Below are positions 43,882 to 53,076 of a stretch of DNA of 64,000 bases, piece by piece. The DNA lies in assembly GCF_900166635.1 (NCBI RefSeq), contig NZ_LT800497.1, positions 1,385,504 to 1,449,503 on the forward strand. The letters are read 5' to 3'. Source of the stretch: Oceanobacillus timonensis. GTDB lineage: Bacteria > Bacillota > Bacilli > Bacillales > Amphibacillaceae. Made by a program: the position numbers and the translations under genes. Within the stretch, counting starts at the first letter, position 1. Each line of letters opens with the position of its first letter. The notes beneath the pieces are model-generated. The model was not told where the DNA came from and ran no database searches. It saw only the letters and a list, made by a program, of their open reading frames with translations.

Positions 43882-44217
43882 TTACTGCGTATACAATTCA
43901 TATATCTGATCCAGTTTTTCTTCTAACTGTTCCAAGCGGACGAAGCGGTCTGCCCGGATATATTCTTTGCCTTCAATGATTAAAAGTATAATAGGGACAG
44001 TGAAAACGGAGAACTTTTCAGCTACTTCTTCTACCTTTGCAGCATCAATATGTCCTAAATGAATCAGCGGATAATTATCCAGCAAACTGCTTATCTTTGG
44101 TAATAGGGCATGACATACACTGCAATCTGGTCTGGATATGAATAAGAAGCTAAGCTCATGATGTTCCAGGAAGTCCTCAGCCATTTGTATGGTAGTCAGT
44201 TCATATACTTTTTTCAT
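43882..44217 (-). CDS. Thioredoxin-like protein
   Basis: This 111-residue thioredoxin-fold protein has an active-site-like CSVC in ISRPDCSVCHALLPKI (about residues 28-43) and the cis-proline region FTVPIILLIIEG. The motif differs from CGPC of true thioredoxins; such YtpP/thioredoxin-like proteins of Bacillus take part in thiol exchange, perhaps debacillithiolation. There is no signal peptide. The start at 44217 has GGTGGAG upstream; the frame extends further without a site. Confidence 0.87.
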   Translation of the reverse strand: MKKVYELTTIQMAEDFLEHHELSFLFISRPDCSVCHALLPKISSLLDNYPLIHLGHIDAAKVEEVAEKFSVFTVPIILLIIEGKEYIRADRFVRLEQLEEKLDQIYELYTQ

Positions 44218-44407
44218 CGTTCTCCACCTCGTAAAGCTTATTCGTACCACATCATTTCTAATATAAGGGAAACAGCTTGATAAAACAAATATGTTACTTC
44301 GTGTATAACAAATAGCCTTTTATATTTCATTTATCCATATACTTGCGAATCAAGTTACCTGTTTCCACCTTATTCTTAGATGTCTATCAGTAAAAAGGGC
44401 AGTACGT

Positions 44408-45169
44408 TTAGTGAGCAATTTGACCGCCATCGATAACATATGTCTGAGCCATCACGTAACTTGCTTTATCAGATGACAGGTAGAGCACCGTTTCTGCAAT
44501 TTCCTCTGGTTTAGCCGCCCGGTCTGCCGGGACGTTTCCAATCATTTCTTCTCTAATCTCAGGATCTTCCAGTTTTTCCTTAGCCAGCGGTGTTGCAGTA
44601 ACTCCGGGAGCTACTGCATTAACACGTACCCCTTTATCTGCATACTCAATTCCGGCAGCTTTAGTCAGACCAACAACGCCATGTTTTGCAGCAACATAAG
44701 GAGACATATCCGGATCAGCAATCAGCCCAGCCACAGAAGCGGTATTTACAATACTTCCACCGCCTGCTTGAACCATATATTCCAGTTCGTACTTCAAGCA
44801 GAGAAAGACGCCTTTTAAGTCAACCGCAATGGTTTTATCAAATTCTTCTACAGTTGTATCAATAAAAGATGCAATTTGAGGTAGTACGCCGGCATTGTTA
44901 AATGCACAATCAATTTTTCCGAAATGAGCAGCCGTTTGTTCCACCAGCGCTTTGACTTCCTCCGGATTACTGACGTTTGTTTGAAAGAAAACAGCTTCTC
45001 CGCCATGATCTTTAATTTGTTGAACAACCTTGTTACTCTCTTCATTAATATCACCAATCGCAACTTTTGCTCCGCGTTCGGCAAATTTTAATGCAGTTGC
45101 TTCGCCGATTCCGGAAGCTGCTCCGGTAATTAATACAACTTTTCCTTTGAAATCTTGTTCTTGTGTCAC
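44408..45169 (-). CDS. SDR family oxidoreductase
   Basis: This SDR of about 253 residues has VLITGAASGIGEATALKF, FNNAGVLPQIAS, the serine in NTASVAGLIADPD and YVAAKHGVVGLTKA. The end, YVMAQTYVIDGGQ, is the usual C-terminal SDR pattern. I prefer GTG at 45169, which has GGGAAGG 9 nt upstream; ATGs at 45193 and 45178 fit less well. It is divergent from marR, with a candidate operator between, so MarR may control it. Confidence 0.9.
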   Translation of the reverse strand: MTQEQDFKGKVVLITGAASGIGEATALKFAERGAKVAIGDINEESNKVVQQIKDHGGEAVFFQTNVSNPEEVKALVEQTAAHFGKIDCAFNNAGVLPQIASFIDTTVEEFDKTIAVDLKGVFLCLKYELEYMVQAGGGSIVNTASVAGLIADPDMSPYVAAKHGVVGLTKAAGIEYADKGVRVNAVAPGVTATPLAKEKLEDPEIREEMIGNVPADRAAKPEEIAETVLYLSSDKASYVMAQTYVIDGGQIAH

Positions 45170-45255
45170 ATTTATCATCCTTCCCAAATTCATTCATCGT
45201 TTCTATATTCCCGTTTTAGTTGTAATGTATACATCATTCATACTTTTAATATTTT

Positions 45256-45268
45256 ACTATTAAATAGT
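45256..45268. promoter_or_regulatory. Dyad between SDR and marR
   Basis: ACTATT-A-AATAGT, a perfect 6-bp-arm dyad in the divergent region, is a candidate MarR operator. Confidence 0.45.
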
Positions 45269-45328
45269 TTAGTGCTAAAATAATAATATAAAAGCATTTA
45301 ACGACATTAGAAAGAGCAGGGAAAACGT

Positions 45329-45760
45329 ATGAAAGAGACGCTGTTTTTTGAACTTATTCATAACACAGAGCTCTTCAGTGATAAAATGATGACTTTGTTT
45401 ATGAAAAAATTTAATAGAAACATAAGTATTTCTCAGATTGTGTTTTTATGGAAATTAAATGAAAAAGAATCTGAAAAGCTCTCTGTTATGGCGAAAGAAA
45501 TTGGTTATACTTCCGGGGCAATTACGGGAATAACAAGTAAGCTGGTGGAAAAGGGATATATTAAAAGGAAACCGCAAGAAAATGATCGCCGTGTCATTTT
45601 AATTACGATTACGGAAAAGGGAAAAGAATTATTGGACGAGGCGCAGCAGCGGGGGCAGGATGTATTGAATGAAGTATATACTGCTTTAGACGAGGAAGAG
45701 ATTGTGCAATTACTCCGGATTAAAAAGAAATTAATCCATCAAGTTCAGCAGCTGAATTAA
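45329..45760 (+). CDS. MarR family regulator
   Basis: This 143-residue winged-helix protein has the MarR core LSVMAKEIGYTSGAITGITSKLVEKGYIKRKPQENDRRVILITITEKGKELLDEA, given here as one domain at about residues 45-105 with the DRR wing motif. It is flanked by SDR genes on both sides and probably regulates one or both in response to an aromatic or reactive compound. The SDR at 45861 follows 100 nt after its stop. Confidence 0.9.
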   Translation: MKETLFFELIHNTELFSDKMMTLFMKKFNRNISISQIVFLWKLNEKESEKLSVMAKEIGYTSGAITGITSKLVEKGYIKRKPQENDRRVILITITEKGKELLDEAQQRGQDVLNEVYTALDEEEIVQLLRIKKKLIHQVQQLN

Positions 45761-45860
45761 GTAATTCACCTGCTGAGTGAGATTTGGAAACGGTTTAACA
45801 ATAGGATGTTTAATATGTGCATAAAAGTTGCGATCCTGTAAAAAAAGAAAGGGGAGGAAC

Positions 45861-46616
45861 ATGGCTAAATTAGATAATAAAGTAGCTATTGTTACTGGCG
45901 GTGCTGGCGGTATTGGTGCAGGTATCGTCCGGGCATATGTAAAAGAAAATGCCAAAGTAGTGATTGTAGATATCGCAGAAGAAAAAGGTAAAGCATTAAG
46001 TGATGCATTAAATGAACAGGGATATGAAACAGTATTTATAAAAACCGACTTAACGGATAAAGCATCCTTACAAGCATGCGTAGATGAAGTTATTGCTACA
46101 TATGGTCAAATCGATATTTTGGTCAACAATGCACATGCTTCCCGAATGCAAGGATTTTTAGACATTACTGAAGAAGAGTTAGAGTTATCCATGAAAACTG
46201 GATTTTTTGCAACATTTTATTTATCCCAGATGGTCATTCCTTATTTGAAAGAAACCAAAGGAAATATGATTAACTTTGGTTCTGGTGCAGCAATGAAAGG
46301 TGATAAAAATCAAGGCTCTTATGTTGTTGCCAAGGAAGCCATCCGGGGTATGACACGTGTGATTGCCAATGAATTTGGCGAATTTGGTATTCGTGCTAAT
46401 CTTATTTCCCCCATTGCTTATTCAGAAGGCGTAGAGCAGTGGAAAGAAGCAAATCCTGAATACTATGAAAAAGTATTGGAAGGAATCCCGCTCCGTCGCT
46501 TTGGTGATGTGGAGCATGATATTGGACCAGCTGCTGTATTTTTAGCAAGTGAAGATTCAAAATATATCACTGGTCAGACACTGATGGTTGATGGGGGAAG
46601 TATTAAGATTTATTAA
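45861..46616 (+). CDS. SDR family oxidoreductase
   Basis: This 251-residue SDR has AIVTGGAGGIGAGIVRAY, the serine in INFGSGAAMKGDKNQG and YVVAKEAIRGM. The usual NNAG is NNAH here (LVNNAHASRM), unusual but known in the SDR group around fabG-like enzymes. It ends YITGQTLMVDGGS. The ATG at 45861 has GGGGAGG immediately upstream. The next SDR starts 23 nt after its stop, so the two form an operon. Confidence 0.9.
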   Translation: MAKLDNKVAIVTGGAGGIGAGIVRAYVKENAKVVIVDIAEEKGKALSDALNEQGYETVFIKTDLTDKASLQACVDEVIATYGQIDILVNNAHASRMQGFLDITEEELELSMKTGFFATFYLSQMVIPYLKETKGNMINFGSGAAMKGDKNQGSYVVAKEAIRGMTRVIANEFGEFGIRANLISPIAYSEGVEQWKEANPEYYEKVLEGIPLRRFGDVEHDIGPAAVFLASEDSKYITGQTLMVDGGSIKIY

Positions 46617-46639
46617 AAAACAAATGTAGGAGGATTTAA

Positions 46640-47374
46640 ATGAGCAGATTACAAGACAAAGTAGTTATTATTACTGGCGGAGCACAGGGTATGGGAAAAT
46701 TACATGTAGAAAAAGTGTTGGAAGCAGGAGCGAAAGTAGCATTTACAGATATTAATGAAGAAGGCGGTCGTCAAACAGAGAAAGAACTAAATGGAGACGT
46801 TCTTTTCATCAAACATGATGTAGCCAGTGAAGAAGATTGGAAAACAGTAGTAGATACCGTTATGGAAAAATGGGGACGTATTGACGGATTGGTCAATAAC
46901 GCCGGCATTACATTTAATACCCCACTGGAAGAACTATCATTAGATGACTATATGAAAATCGTAAATATTAATCAGGTTTCTGTATTTTTAGGAATGAAAG
47001 CTGTCACACCTATTATGACAAAACAGGAATCGGGATCAATTGTCAACATTTCTTCCATGAATGGATTAGTTGGCGGAGCAGTTGGCTATACGGATACGAA
47101 ATTTGCTGTCCGTGGTATGACAAAAGCGGCAAGCCGTGAATTATCACCACTCAATATCCGTGTAAATTCGGTTCATCCTGGTGTGATTCAAACACCGATG
47201 CTGGATAGAGAAGATGCCAAAGCAGCGATTGAGCAGATAAAACAGGCTATCCCAATGCGCCGTGTCGCCCAACCGGAAGAGGTTTCTAACATGGTTGTAT
47301 TCTTAGTTTCCGATGAAGCAAGCTACTCTACTGGTTCCGAATTTGTAATTGACGGTGGAATTACAGCATTGTAA
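46640..47374 (+). CDS. SDR family oxidoreductase
   Basis: This 244-residue SDR has VIITGGAQGMGKLHVEK, LVNNAGITFN, the serine in NISSMNGLVGGAVG and YTDTKFAVRGM. It resembles 3-alpha-hydroxysteroid or 3-oxoacyl-ACP reductase-like enzymes (ending YSTGSEFVIDGG). It is the second gene of an operon with the SDR before it. TAGGAGG precedes the ATG. A terminator follows. Confidence 0.92.
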   Translation: MSRLQDKVVIITGGAQGMGKLHVEKVLEAGAKVAFTDINEEGGRQTEKELNGDVLFIKHDVASEEDWKTVVDTVMEKWGRIDGLVNNAGITFNTPLEELSLDDYMKIVNINQVSVFLGMKAVTPIMTKQESGSIVNISSMNGLVGGAVGYTDTKFAVRGMTKAASRELSPLNIRVNSVHPGVIQTPMLDREDAKAAIEQIKQAIPMRRVAQPEEVSNMVVFLVSDEASYSTGSEFVIDGGITAL

Positions 47375-47420
47375 TTTCAAATGCCATTTGATTGAAACAT
47401 CTGTATAAAACAGGTCTTCA

Positions 47421-47462
47421 AAAGCAGAATGCTGCAAATAAGCGGTGTTCTGCTTTTTTTAT
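47421..47462 (+). terminator. Terminator of the SDR operon
   Basis: AAAGCAGAA and TTCTGCTTT arms with an 18-nt loop, then a run of T. Confidence 0.8.
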
Positions 47463-47874
47463 TTATTGTACAATAGTTCTGTTTTACAAAAATTATCACG
47501 GAGTGTTATTATTAAACATAAGTAAATTGATGAGGATTAAGATATAAATAGATGAAGGGGTGCTGTATCGAATGGAAAGAGGGGAATACAGTTATTTGGT
47601 TTGCTCTATTCTTTACTCATATAATATGAAATATTACTAATTTTTTGGATTTTTTGACATATATAACGTGACCATTTACTATTAAGAGTACATGTTCAAA
47701 AGTTCCAGTTTCGCAGATATCACCATAAGCAAACAGCCAGAAAAATTTATCACCCCAGAAGCGAAGAAGCATACCAACAGGCAGCTTTTGAGCAATTATT
47801 CATTAGGTAACAGAGGGATTAAATACATATTTAAAGGGGGATTTGTTTTCTCATCTTATGGAGAGAAATATGTT
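47463..47874. other. Upstream region of lipM with promoter
   Basis: -35 TTGACA (47654-47659) and -10 TACTAT (47677-47682) are 17 bp apart; transcription would start near 47689, leaving a leader of about 185 nt. An open frame continues upstream of the lipM ATG to 47692 but would be leaderless and has no ribosome site. Nothing else is seen. Confidence 0.6.
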
Positions 47875-48693
47875 ATGACAGAAACGTGGTATTTTTTAGA
47901 CACCGGTAAACAAACACCTGCCTATAATATGGCAGTAGATGAATGCTTGCTCCAATGGCATAGCGAAGGCAAAATACCGCCGGTTCTTCGTTTTTATGAG
48001 TGGGTACCTGCCGGGCTTTCCGTTGGATATTTTCAAAAAACGAAAAATAGAATTGACTTGCAAGCAGTGGAAAAACATGGATTTCACCTCGTGCGGAGAT
48101 TAACTGGCGGCCGAGCTGTATTGCATGATAAGGAACTTACGTACAGCGTTATCATTTCCGAACAGCATCCATGGATGCCAAAGTCCGTCAAAGACGTCTA
48201 TCTTATTTTGTCGAAAGGGTTATTAGAAGGGTATCGCAATCTGGGTATTGCCGCAGATTTTGCTGTACCGGAAGAAAAGCTGGCACCCTCCCAATCTGCC
48301 GTTTGTTTTGAAGAACCTTCCTGGTATGAATTAGTAATTGATAATAAGAAGGCAGCAGGGAGCGCGCAAACAAGGAAACAGGGCGTTATATTACAGCATG
48401 GATCTATTCCGCTCTCTGTGGATAAGGATACATTATATGACTTGTTTATTTATCGTAATGAAAAAGTCAAACAGCGCGCCCGTGCAGCATTTGATGATAA
48501 AGCGATTTCAATCGATGAAGCAGCTGGAAGAGAAGTGTCTTTGGAGGAAACGAAAACAGCGCTAAAAGCCGGTTTTCAAACAGGTTTAGATATCGAATTG
48601 AAGACGTTTACCCTTTCTGAAGAACAAGAACAGGAAATTCATGAGCTTATGTACAGTAAATATGTAACAGATGAATGGAACCATTCCAGATAG
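47875..48693 (+). CDS. lipM: Octanoyltransferase LipM
   Basis: This 272-residue enzyme moves octanoate from acyl carrier protein to GcvH, the first step of lipoate assembly in Bacillus. Marks are [45 protein letters not shown], the catalytic cysteine C144 in [13 protein letters not shown], and [20 protein letters not shown]. Length and order match B. subtilis LipM (278), not LipL. The start at 47875 has GGAGAG 9 nt upstream. lipA starts 11 nt after its stop, so octanoyl transfer and sulfur insertion are co-expressed. Confidence 0.93.
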   Translation: MTETWYFLDTGKQTPAYNMAVDECLLQWHSEGKIPPVLRFYEWVPAGLSVGYFQKTKNRIDLQAVEKHGFHLVRRLTGGRAVLHDKELTYSVIISEQHPWMPKSVKDVYLILSKGLLEGYRNLGIAADFAVPEEKLAPSQSAVCFEEPSWYELVIDNKKAAGSAQTRKQGVILQHGSIPLSVDKDTLYDLFIYRNEKVKQRARAAFDDKAISIDEAAGREVSLEETKTALKAGFQTGLDIELKTFTLSEEQEQEIHELMYSKYVTDEWNHSR

Positions 48694-48704
48694 GAGTCGA
48701 TCAG

Positions 48705-49652
48705 ATGGCAAAACAAGAAGAATATTTACGGAAACCCGAATGGCTGAAAATTAAGTTGAATACGAACAAGTCTTATAACCATTTGAAACATTTAATGCGT
48801 GACAAACGCTTAAACACGGTCTGCGAAGAAGCAAAATGTCCGAATATTTATGAATGCTGGAGTGAACGTCAAACTGCTACGTTTATGATTCTTGGTGATA
48901 CATGTACAAGAGGCTGTCGTTTTTGTGCAGTAAAAACAGGTCTCCCAAATGAACTGGACTGGAATGAACCCAAACGAGTAGCGGAGTCTGTGGAGATTAT
49001 GGGATTGAAGCATGTTGTTGTGACTGCTGTCGCCCGGGATGATTTAAAAGATGGCGGTGCAGCTGTTTTTGCAGAAACGGTACGGCAAATTCGTGAAAAT
49101 GTGCCTGGCTGTACGATTGAAATTTTACCTTCAGACATGAAGGGAGATTATGAAAGCTTGCATACACTTATGGGAAGCGGTCCGGATATTTTCAACCATA
49201 ATATTGAAACGGTAAGAAGATTAACGAAAAAGGTGCGTGCTATTGCCCGGTATGATCGCTCTTTGGAATTATTGAGAAGGGTAAAAGAAATTGCGCCAGA
49301 CACCCCTACAAAATCAAGCATTATGGTTGGCCTTGGAGAGACAAAAGAAGAACTTATCGAGGCGATGGATGACCTTCGAGCCAATCATGTGGATATTGTA
49401 ACGATCGGCCAGTATCTGCAGCCTACGAAAAAACATTTAAACGTCGAACGTTACTATCATCCTGATGAGTTTGATGAATTAAGAGAAATTGCTCTTTCGA
49501 AAGGATTTACGCATTGTGAAGCGGGGCCGCTCGTACGTTCTTCTTACCATGCAGATGAACAAGTCAGCGAATCTGCTGCACAACGCCGAATTAAATATAT
49601 GAAAGGTTATGAAGAAACAAGCGGAAAAGAATTGGATAATATGACATTTTAA
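48705..49652 (+). CDS. lipA: Lipoyl synthase
   Basis: This 315-residue radical SAM enzyme inserts two sulfurs into octanoyl-GcvH/E2. It has the auxiliary cluster cysteines C40, C45, C51 ([13 protein letters not shown]) and the radical SAM cluster C67-x3-C71-x2-C74 ([10 protein letters not shown]), and the conserved C-terminal [14 protein letters not shown] precedes the ATG at 48705; the frame from 48675 overlaps lipM and lacks a site. It is the second gene of the lipM-lipA operon and ends at a terminator. Confidence 0.96.
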   Translation: MAKQEEYLRKPEWLKIKLNTNKSYNHLKHLMRDKRLNTVCEEAKCPNIYECWSERQTATFMILGDTCTRGCRFCAVKTGLPNELDWNEPKRVAESVEIMGLKHVVVTAVARDDLKDGGAAVFAETVRQIRENVPGCTIEILPSDMKGDYESLHTLMGSGPDIFNHNIETVRRLTKKVRAIARYDRSLELLRRVKEIAPDTPTKSSIMVGLGETKEELIEAMDDLRANHVDIVTIGQYLQPTKKHLNVERYYHPDEFDELREIALSKGFTHCEAGPLVRSSYHADEQVSESAAQRRIKYMKGYEETSGKELDNMTF

Positions 49653-49671
49653 AAATATACCTTTTAAATTA

Positions 49672-49713
49672 AAAAGCAGTGTACCTCTCTGAAATTAGAA
49701 GTACACTGCTTTT
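49672..49713. terminator. Terminator between lipA and the metal ABC operon
   Basis: AAAAGCAGTGTAC and GTACACTGCTTTT (49672-49684, 49701-49713), followed by TATTATCTT; it can serve both strands. Confidence 0.85.
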
Positions 49714-49793
49714 ATTATCTTGCTGTCTACTGTAAAGGGAACATCGCGTTGTTCATACGGATTTTTGTCCATTTCTGTTAAGAGATTTGAATC

Positions 49794-50756
49794 CTAATCC
49801 TCTTCCGAATCTTGAGCTATTCCGTCAAGAATGGTTTGCAAGTTATGTTCAAGGTAATCAACATAAGAATCTGCTTCGCCTAAATCCCCCGAGTACAGCG
49901 TTCCAGCAATAGGTACATCCGTTTCTTCTGACACGGTATTCATTGGCCGTTCGTCACCATTGTATTCAGTAAACAATGCGTTCGGTTCATTTTCATTCAC
50001 AAACTCAATAGCTGATTTAACCTGTTCTGGAGTACCCTCATCGTTTCCGTCAATTTCCCATATAAAGCCTTCTTCTAAGCCATAATCTTCCGCTACATAT
50101 TGGAAGGCTCTTTCACTTGTAACAAGGATGCGGTCCTCTTCCGGAATTCCGCCAATTTTTTCCTCATATTGCTGGTCCATGTCTTGTAGTTCATTCAAAA
50201 AGGCATCTGTATTTTCTTCATAGACCTCTTCATTATCCGGATCCATTTCGATGAGTGCATCACGGGCATTTTCAGCCATCTCTATCCCGGCTTTGGGACT
50301 AATAAAAGCATGGGGATTGACTGTTCCTTCATTTTCTTTCAACCCGCCAAGTTCTTTTTGTTCCAATCCGTCTGACAGAGCAAAGACATTGTCATTATCT
50401 TTATTTTTATCTGCCGCATTCAATAGCTTGTAAACCCAGTTTTCGTTGTCACCTTCTAAGCCTTCCAAGTTCCATCCAAAGTAGAAGAAAGCATCTGCGT
50501 CGGCTGTATTTTTTGTATCATCCGGAGAAGGGTCCCACTCATGAGGTTCCTCGCCGGCAGGAATGATGTTATAAACATCTACCTGGTCACCGCCAACTTG
50601 TTCAACGATATCCGATAGTATACTAAAGTCACCAACCACTTGAAGCTTTCCGTCTCCGCTAGAGGAATTATCCTGGTTGTCCTGGCCGCAGGCTGCTAAA
50701 AGAAGTAATGCCATGGCACTAAGTATACTGGACAATAGGATATTTTTCATTTTCAC
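49794..50756 (-). CDS. Metal ABC transporter substrate-binding lipoprotein (Mn/Zn)
   Basis: This cluster A-1 solute-binding lipoprotein of about 320 residues has a signal peptide ending in LLAAC (lipobox) and metal ligands in PAGEEPHEWDPSP and VNPHAFISPKAG (two histidines), a glutamate in the TSERAFQY region and an aspartate or glutamate later. This fits Mn or Zn import (MntC/PsaA/ZnuA type). The start is likely GTG at 50756, 9 nt from AAAGGAG; the ATG at 50765 touches the site. It is the third gene of the operon. Confidence 0.9.
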   Translation of the reverse strand: MKMKNILLSSILSAMALLLLAACGQDNQDNSSSGDGKLQVVGDFSILSDIVEQVGGDQVDVYNIIPAGEEPHEWDPSPDDTKNTADADAFFYFGWNLEGLEGDNENWVYKLLNAADKNKDNDNVFALSDGLEQKELGGLKENEGTVNPHAFISPKAGIEMAENARDALIEMDPDNEEVYEENTDAFLNELQDMDQQYEEKIGGIPEEDRILVTSERAFQYVAEDYGLEEGFIWEIDGNDEGTPEQVKSAIEFVNENEPNALFTEYNGDERPMNTVSEETDVPIAGTLYSGDLGEADSYVDYLEHNLQTILDGIAQDSEED

Positions 50757-50786
50757 TTTTTCCATCTCCTTTATTTTTCTTATTCA

Positions 50787-51641
50787 TTATAGAGCAGCTT
50801 TTTTTCGTTTTGATCTGATTGTGCGCCAAAGCAAACCTTGCTTAGGTGAAAAGACAAAAACCAAAGCAAATAATATAAAGGATGTGATTACTATCACTGC
50901 TCCTGATTCAAGGTCATATACAAAGCTGAAATATAATCCCACAAGGGAAGCAAGAACCCCAAACAAGGATGATAATACAAGCATAATCGATAACCGGTTG
51001 GTTAACAGATAAGCAGTGGATGCCGGTGTAACTAACATTGCTACCACCAGGATGACACCAACTGTTTGCATTGATGCAACAGTCACTAATGTTAACAGAA
51101 CCATCAGCATATAGTGAATCAAGCGCGTCGGTAAACCATAAGCTGCTGCCATGGTTGGATCAAACGTAGATACAAGCAATTCTTTATAAAATAGAATCAC
51201 AACAAGCAACACAACGGCTCCGACAATCAACGTCAACCACATATCAGAGGTCTGAACAGCCGTCAAGCTGCCGAACAGAATACTATCTAAGTTGACCCCG
51301 CTCTGGGCATGGCGTATTAAAAGGACGCCTAATGCCAAAAAGGCTGTAAAAACAATTCCAATGGATGAGTCGTTCTTAATACGGCTGTGTTGATTCACAT
51401 AGCCGATACCAAGAGCGGCCAAAATACCAGCAATCACCGACCCGTAAAAGAAATTGATATTAAGCATGAAAGAAACAGCAACGCCTGGAAGCACCGCATG
51501 GGAAATGGCATCCCCCATCAGCGCTAATCCTCGCAGGACAATAAAACACCCAAGAATACCGCATATGATGCCGACCATAACTGCTGTAAACAATGCTTTT
51601 TGTATAAAACTATATTGCATAATATCCGCAATAAAACTCAT
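50787..51641 (-). CDS. Metal ABC transporter permease
   Basis: This 284-residue ABC-3 permease has about eight helices, including IICGILGCFIVLRGLALMGDAISHAVLPG and the MQTVGVILVVAMLVTPASTAYLL segment. It forms the Mn/Zn channel with the ATPase before and the lipoprotein after. Its start overlaps the ATPase stop by 4 bp (ATGA), so the two are translationally coupled. Metal preference cannot be told from the permease. Confidence 0.93.
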   Translation of the reverse strand: MSFIADIMQYSFIQKALFTAVMVGIICGILGCFIVLRGLALMGDAISHAVLPGVAVSFMLNINFFYGSVIAGILAALGIGYVNQHSRIKNDSSIGIVFTAFLALGVLLIRHAQSGVNLDSILFGSLTAVQTSDMWLTLIVGAVVLLVVILFYKELLVSTFDPTMAAAYGLPTRLIHYMLMVLLTLVTVASMQTVGVILVVAMLVTPASTAYLLTNRLSIMLVLSSLFGVLASLVGLYFSFVYDLESGAVIVITSFILFALVFVFSPKQGLLWRTIRSKRKKAAL

Positions 51642-52393
51642 CTGTTCCCACCTCCATTCGCTTGTAAAAATGGAACCTGGGTTTGATAGGCTTTCGTAAT
51701 TGTCTCTGGTTTTAGCACTTTGTGCGTAGAACCATAATCAATTAATTCTGTATTAATTAATAATAGATCATCGAAGTATTCTTCTGCTTTGGAAAGGTCA
51801 TGGTGAATGACAATAACTGTCTTGCCATTATCACGTAATTCCTTAAGAACGCGAATAATCGTCTCTTCGCTAGTCGCATCAATGCCCACAAAAGGTTCAT
51901 CAAGAAAGAATAACTGAGCCTCTTGAGCTAATGCACGTGCCAGAAAGACGCGCTGCTGTTGTCCACCTGATAATTCTCCAATTTGGCGTTTTTTATAATC
52001 ACTTAAACCGACTTGTTCTAAACATTCATAAGCTCGTTTTCGATTTATTTTTTTGGGGCGGTGAAAAACACCCAACTTTGGAAAAGTCCCTAATAATACC
52101 GTATCCAAAACATTAATTGGGAAATCCCAGTCGATATTATTACGTTGTGGTACATACGCAATATTTTTACGCATTTTGTTGACGGGTTCTCCAAAAACTT
52201 CAATATTTCCTTTATCCTTGGAAATCAAACCAAGTGCTGCTTTCATCAAGGTAGACTTACCTGCGCCATTCGGTCCAATAATACCTGCCAGTTTTCCTTG
52301 CTCAATTTGAAAATGGATGTTTTGTAACGCGGTTTGTTCACCATAAGAGACTGTTAGGTTATGAACGGATAATGCCGCACTCTTATGATTCAT
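51638..52393 (-). CDS. Metal ABC transporter ATP-binding protein
   Basis: This 251-residue ATPase has Walker A GPNGAGKSTL (about 37-46), signature LSGGQQQRVFLARAL (about 138-152), Walker B LFFLDEPFVGID and H-loop VIHHDLSK. It drives Mn/Zn import with the permease and lipoprotein encoded downstream. GAAGGGAT precedes the ATG. I looked for an MntR or Zur box upstream and saw no clear one. Confidence 0.93.
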   Translation of the reverse strand: MNHKSAALSVHNLTVSYGEQTALQNIHFQIEQGKLAGIIGPNGAGKSTLMKAALGLISKDKGNIEVFGEPVNKMRKNIAYVPQRNNIDWDFPINVLDTVLLGTFPKLGVFHRPKKINRKRAYECLEQVGLSDYKKRQIGELSGGQQQRVFLARALAQEAQLFFLDEPFVGIDATSEETIIRVLKELRDNGKTVIVIHHDLSKAEEYFDDLLLINTELIDYGSTHKVLKPETITKAYQTQVPFLQANGGGNR

Positions 52394-52429
52394 CTTTATC
52401 CCTTCTTTTTTAATTATTTACTCGACTTT

Positions 52430-53076
52430 CACACCTAAGAAGAAGCATATAAACCTTGCTGTTCCAGGATGGACATGATCTCTATTATCATGCCTACTTT
52501 TCGTTAAATCATCCTTCTATTTTTTGAACAGGATAGGCTGTATAGCAACCGCCCCGGGCAAGCCCTACGCTTTCCGACATACAAATGTTTTTCGTTGGGG
52601 CGAGTAAGCGCAGCCCCAGCCCCAGTCCCAGCCCCAGGACGTTGCGTTCTTAGTCCGCCACGGGGGGCGACTTCAGTTAACTTGAAAAGAAAACCGCTTT
52701 TCAAATGGATCTTCAGCTCGACCAATTCCTATGGAAAGGAAGTTACTTTTTAAAGGGCGAAAGTTGAGTTATTTCATTATAAAATGTCATATGTTGTGAA
52801 CACACAGTTAAATTGTTTTGATTACATTGTGTAGTATGAACCTCATTTATTTTTATGTCAACAATTAAATTGCCCTTAGGAAACTTTTGCTGAATAGGAT
52901 ATAATTTTTTGTTTATTGGTTGAAAGGACGGTGGCATAAAGGATGAAATGGTATATCGATTATGCATTTGCTGACTCTAGTATGATTTTTAGATCAAAAA
53001 GTGATACGATAAATAGATAAAAGAATTATCTGATTATAAAAGAGGATGAAGCTTTTGGGTGAAGGAGGAGCAACAG
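52430..53076. other. Intergenic region with a GC-rich repeat element
   Basis: No gene is supported. Positions 52545-52700 are far richer in GC than the rest of the window and contain a CAGCCC hexamer repeated four times, one copy with a T, plus a partial copy (52611-52638). An inverted repeat TTGAAAAG-N7-CTTTTCAA lies at about 52681-52703. I suspect an interspersed Bacillaceae intergenic repeat (SMALL-REPEAT type), judging from its texture. The last part (52710-53060) is ordinary and AT-rich. Confidence 0.5.

Noticed and set aside
47692..47874. 61-codon upstream extension of lipM
   Set aside because: It would be leaderless relative to the predicted transcription start and has no ribosome site; LipM proteins start at the MTETWYF position.
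52394..52545. MntR or Zur box before the metal ABC operon
   Set aside because: No sequence close to either consensus is visible, so metal specificity cannot be supported from regulation.
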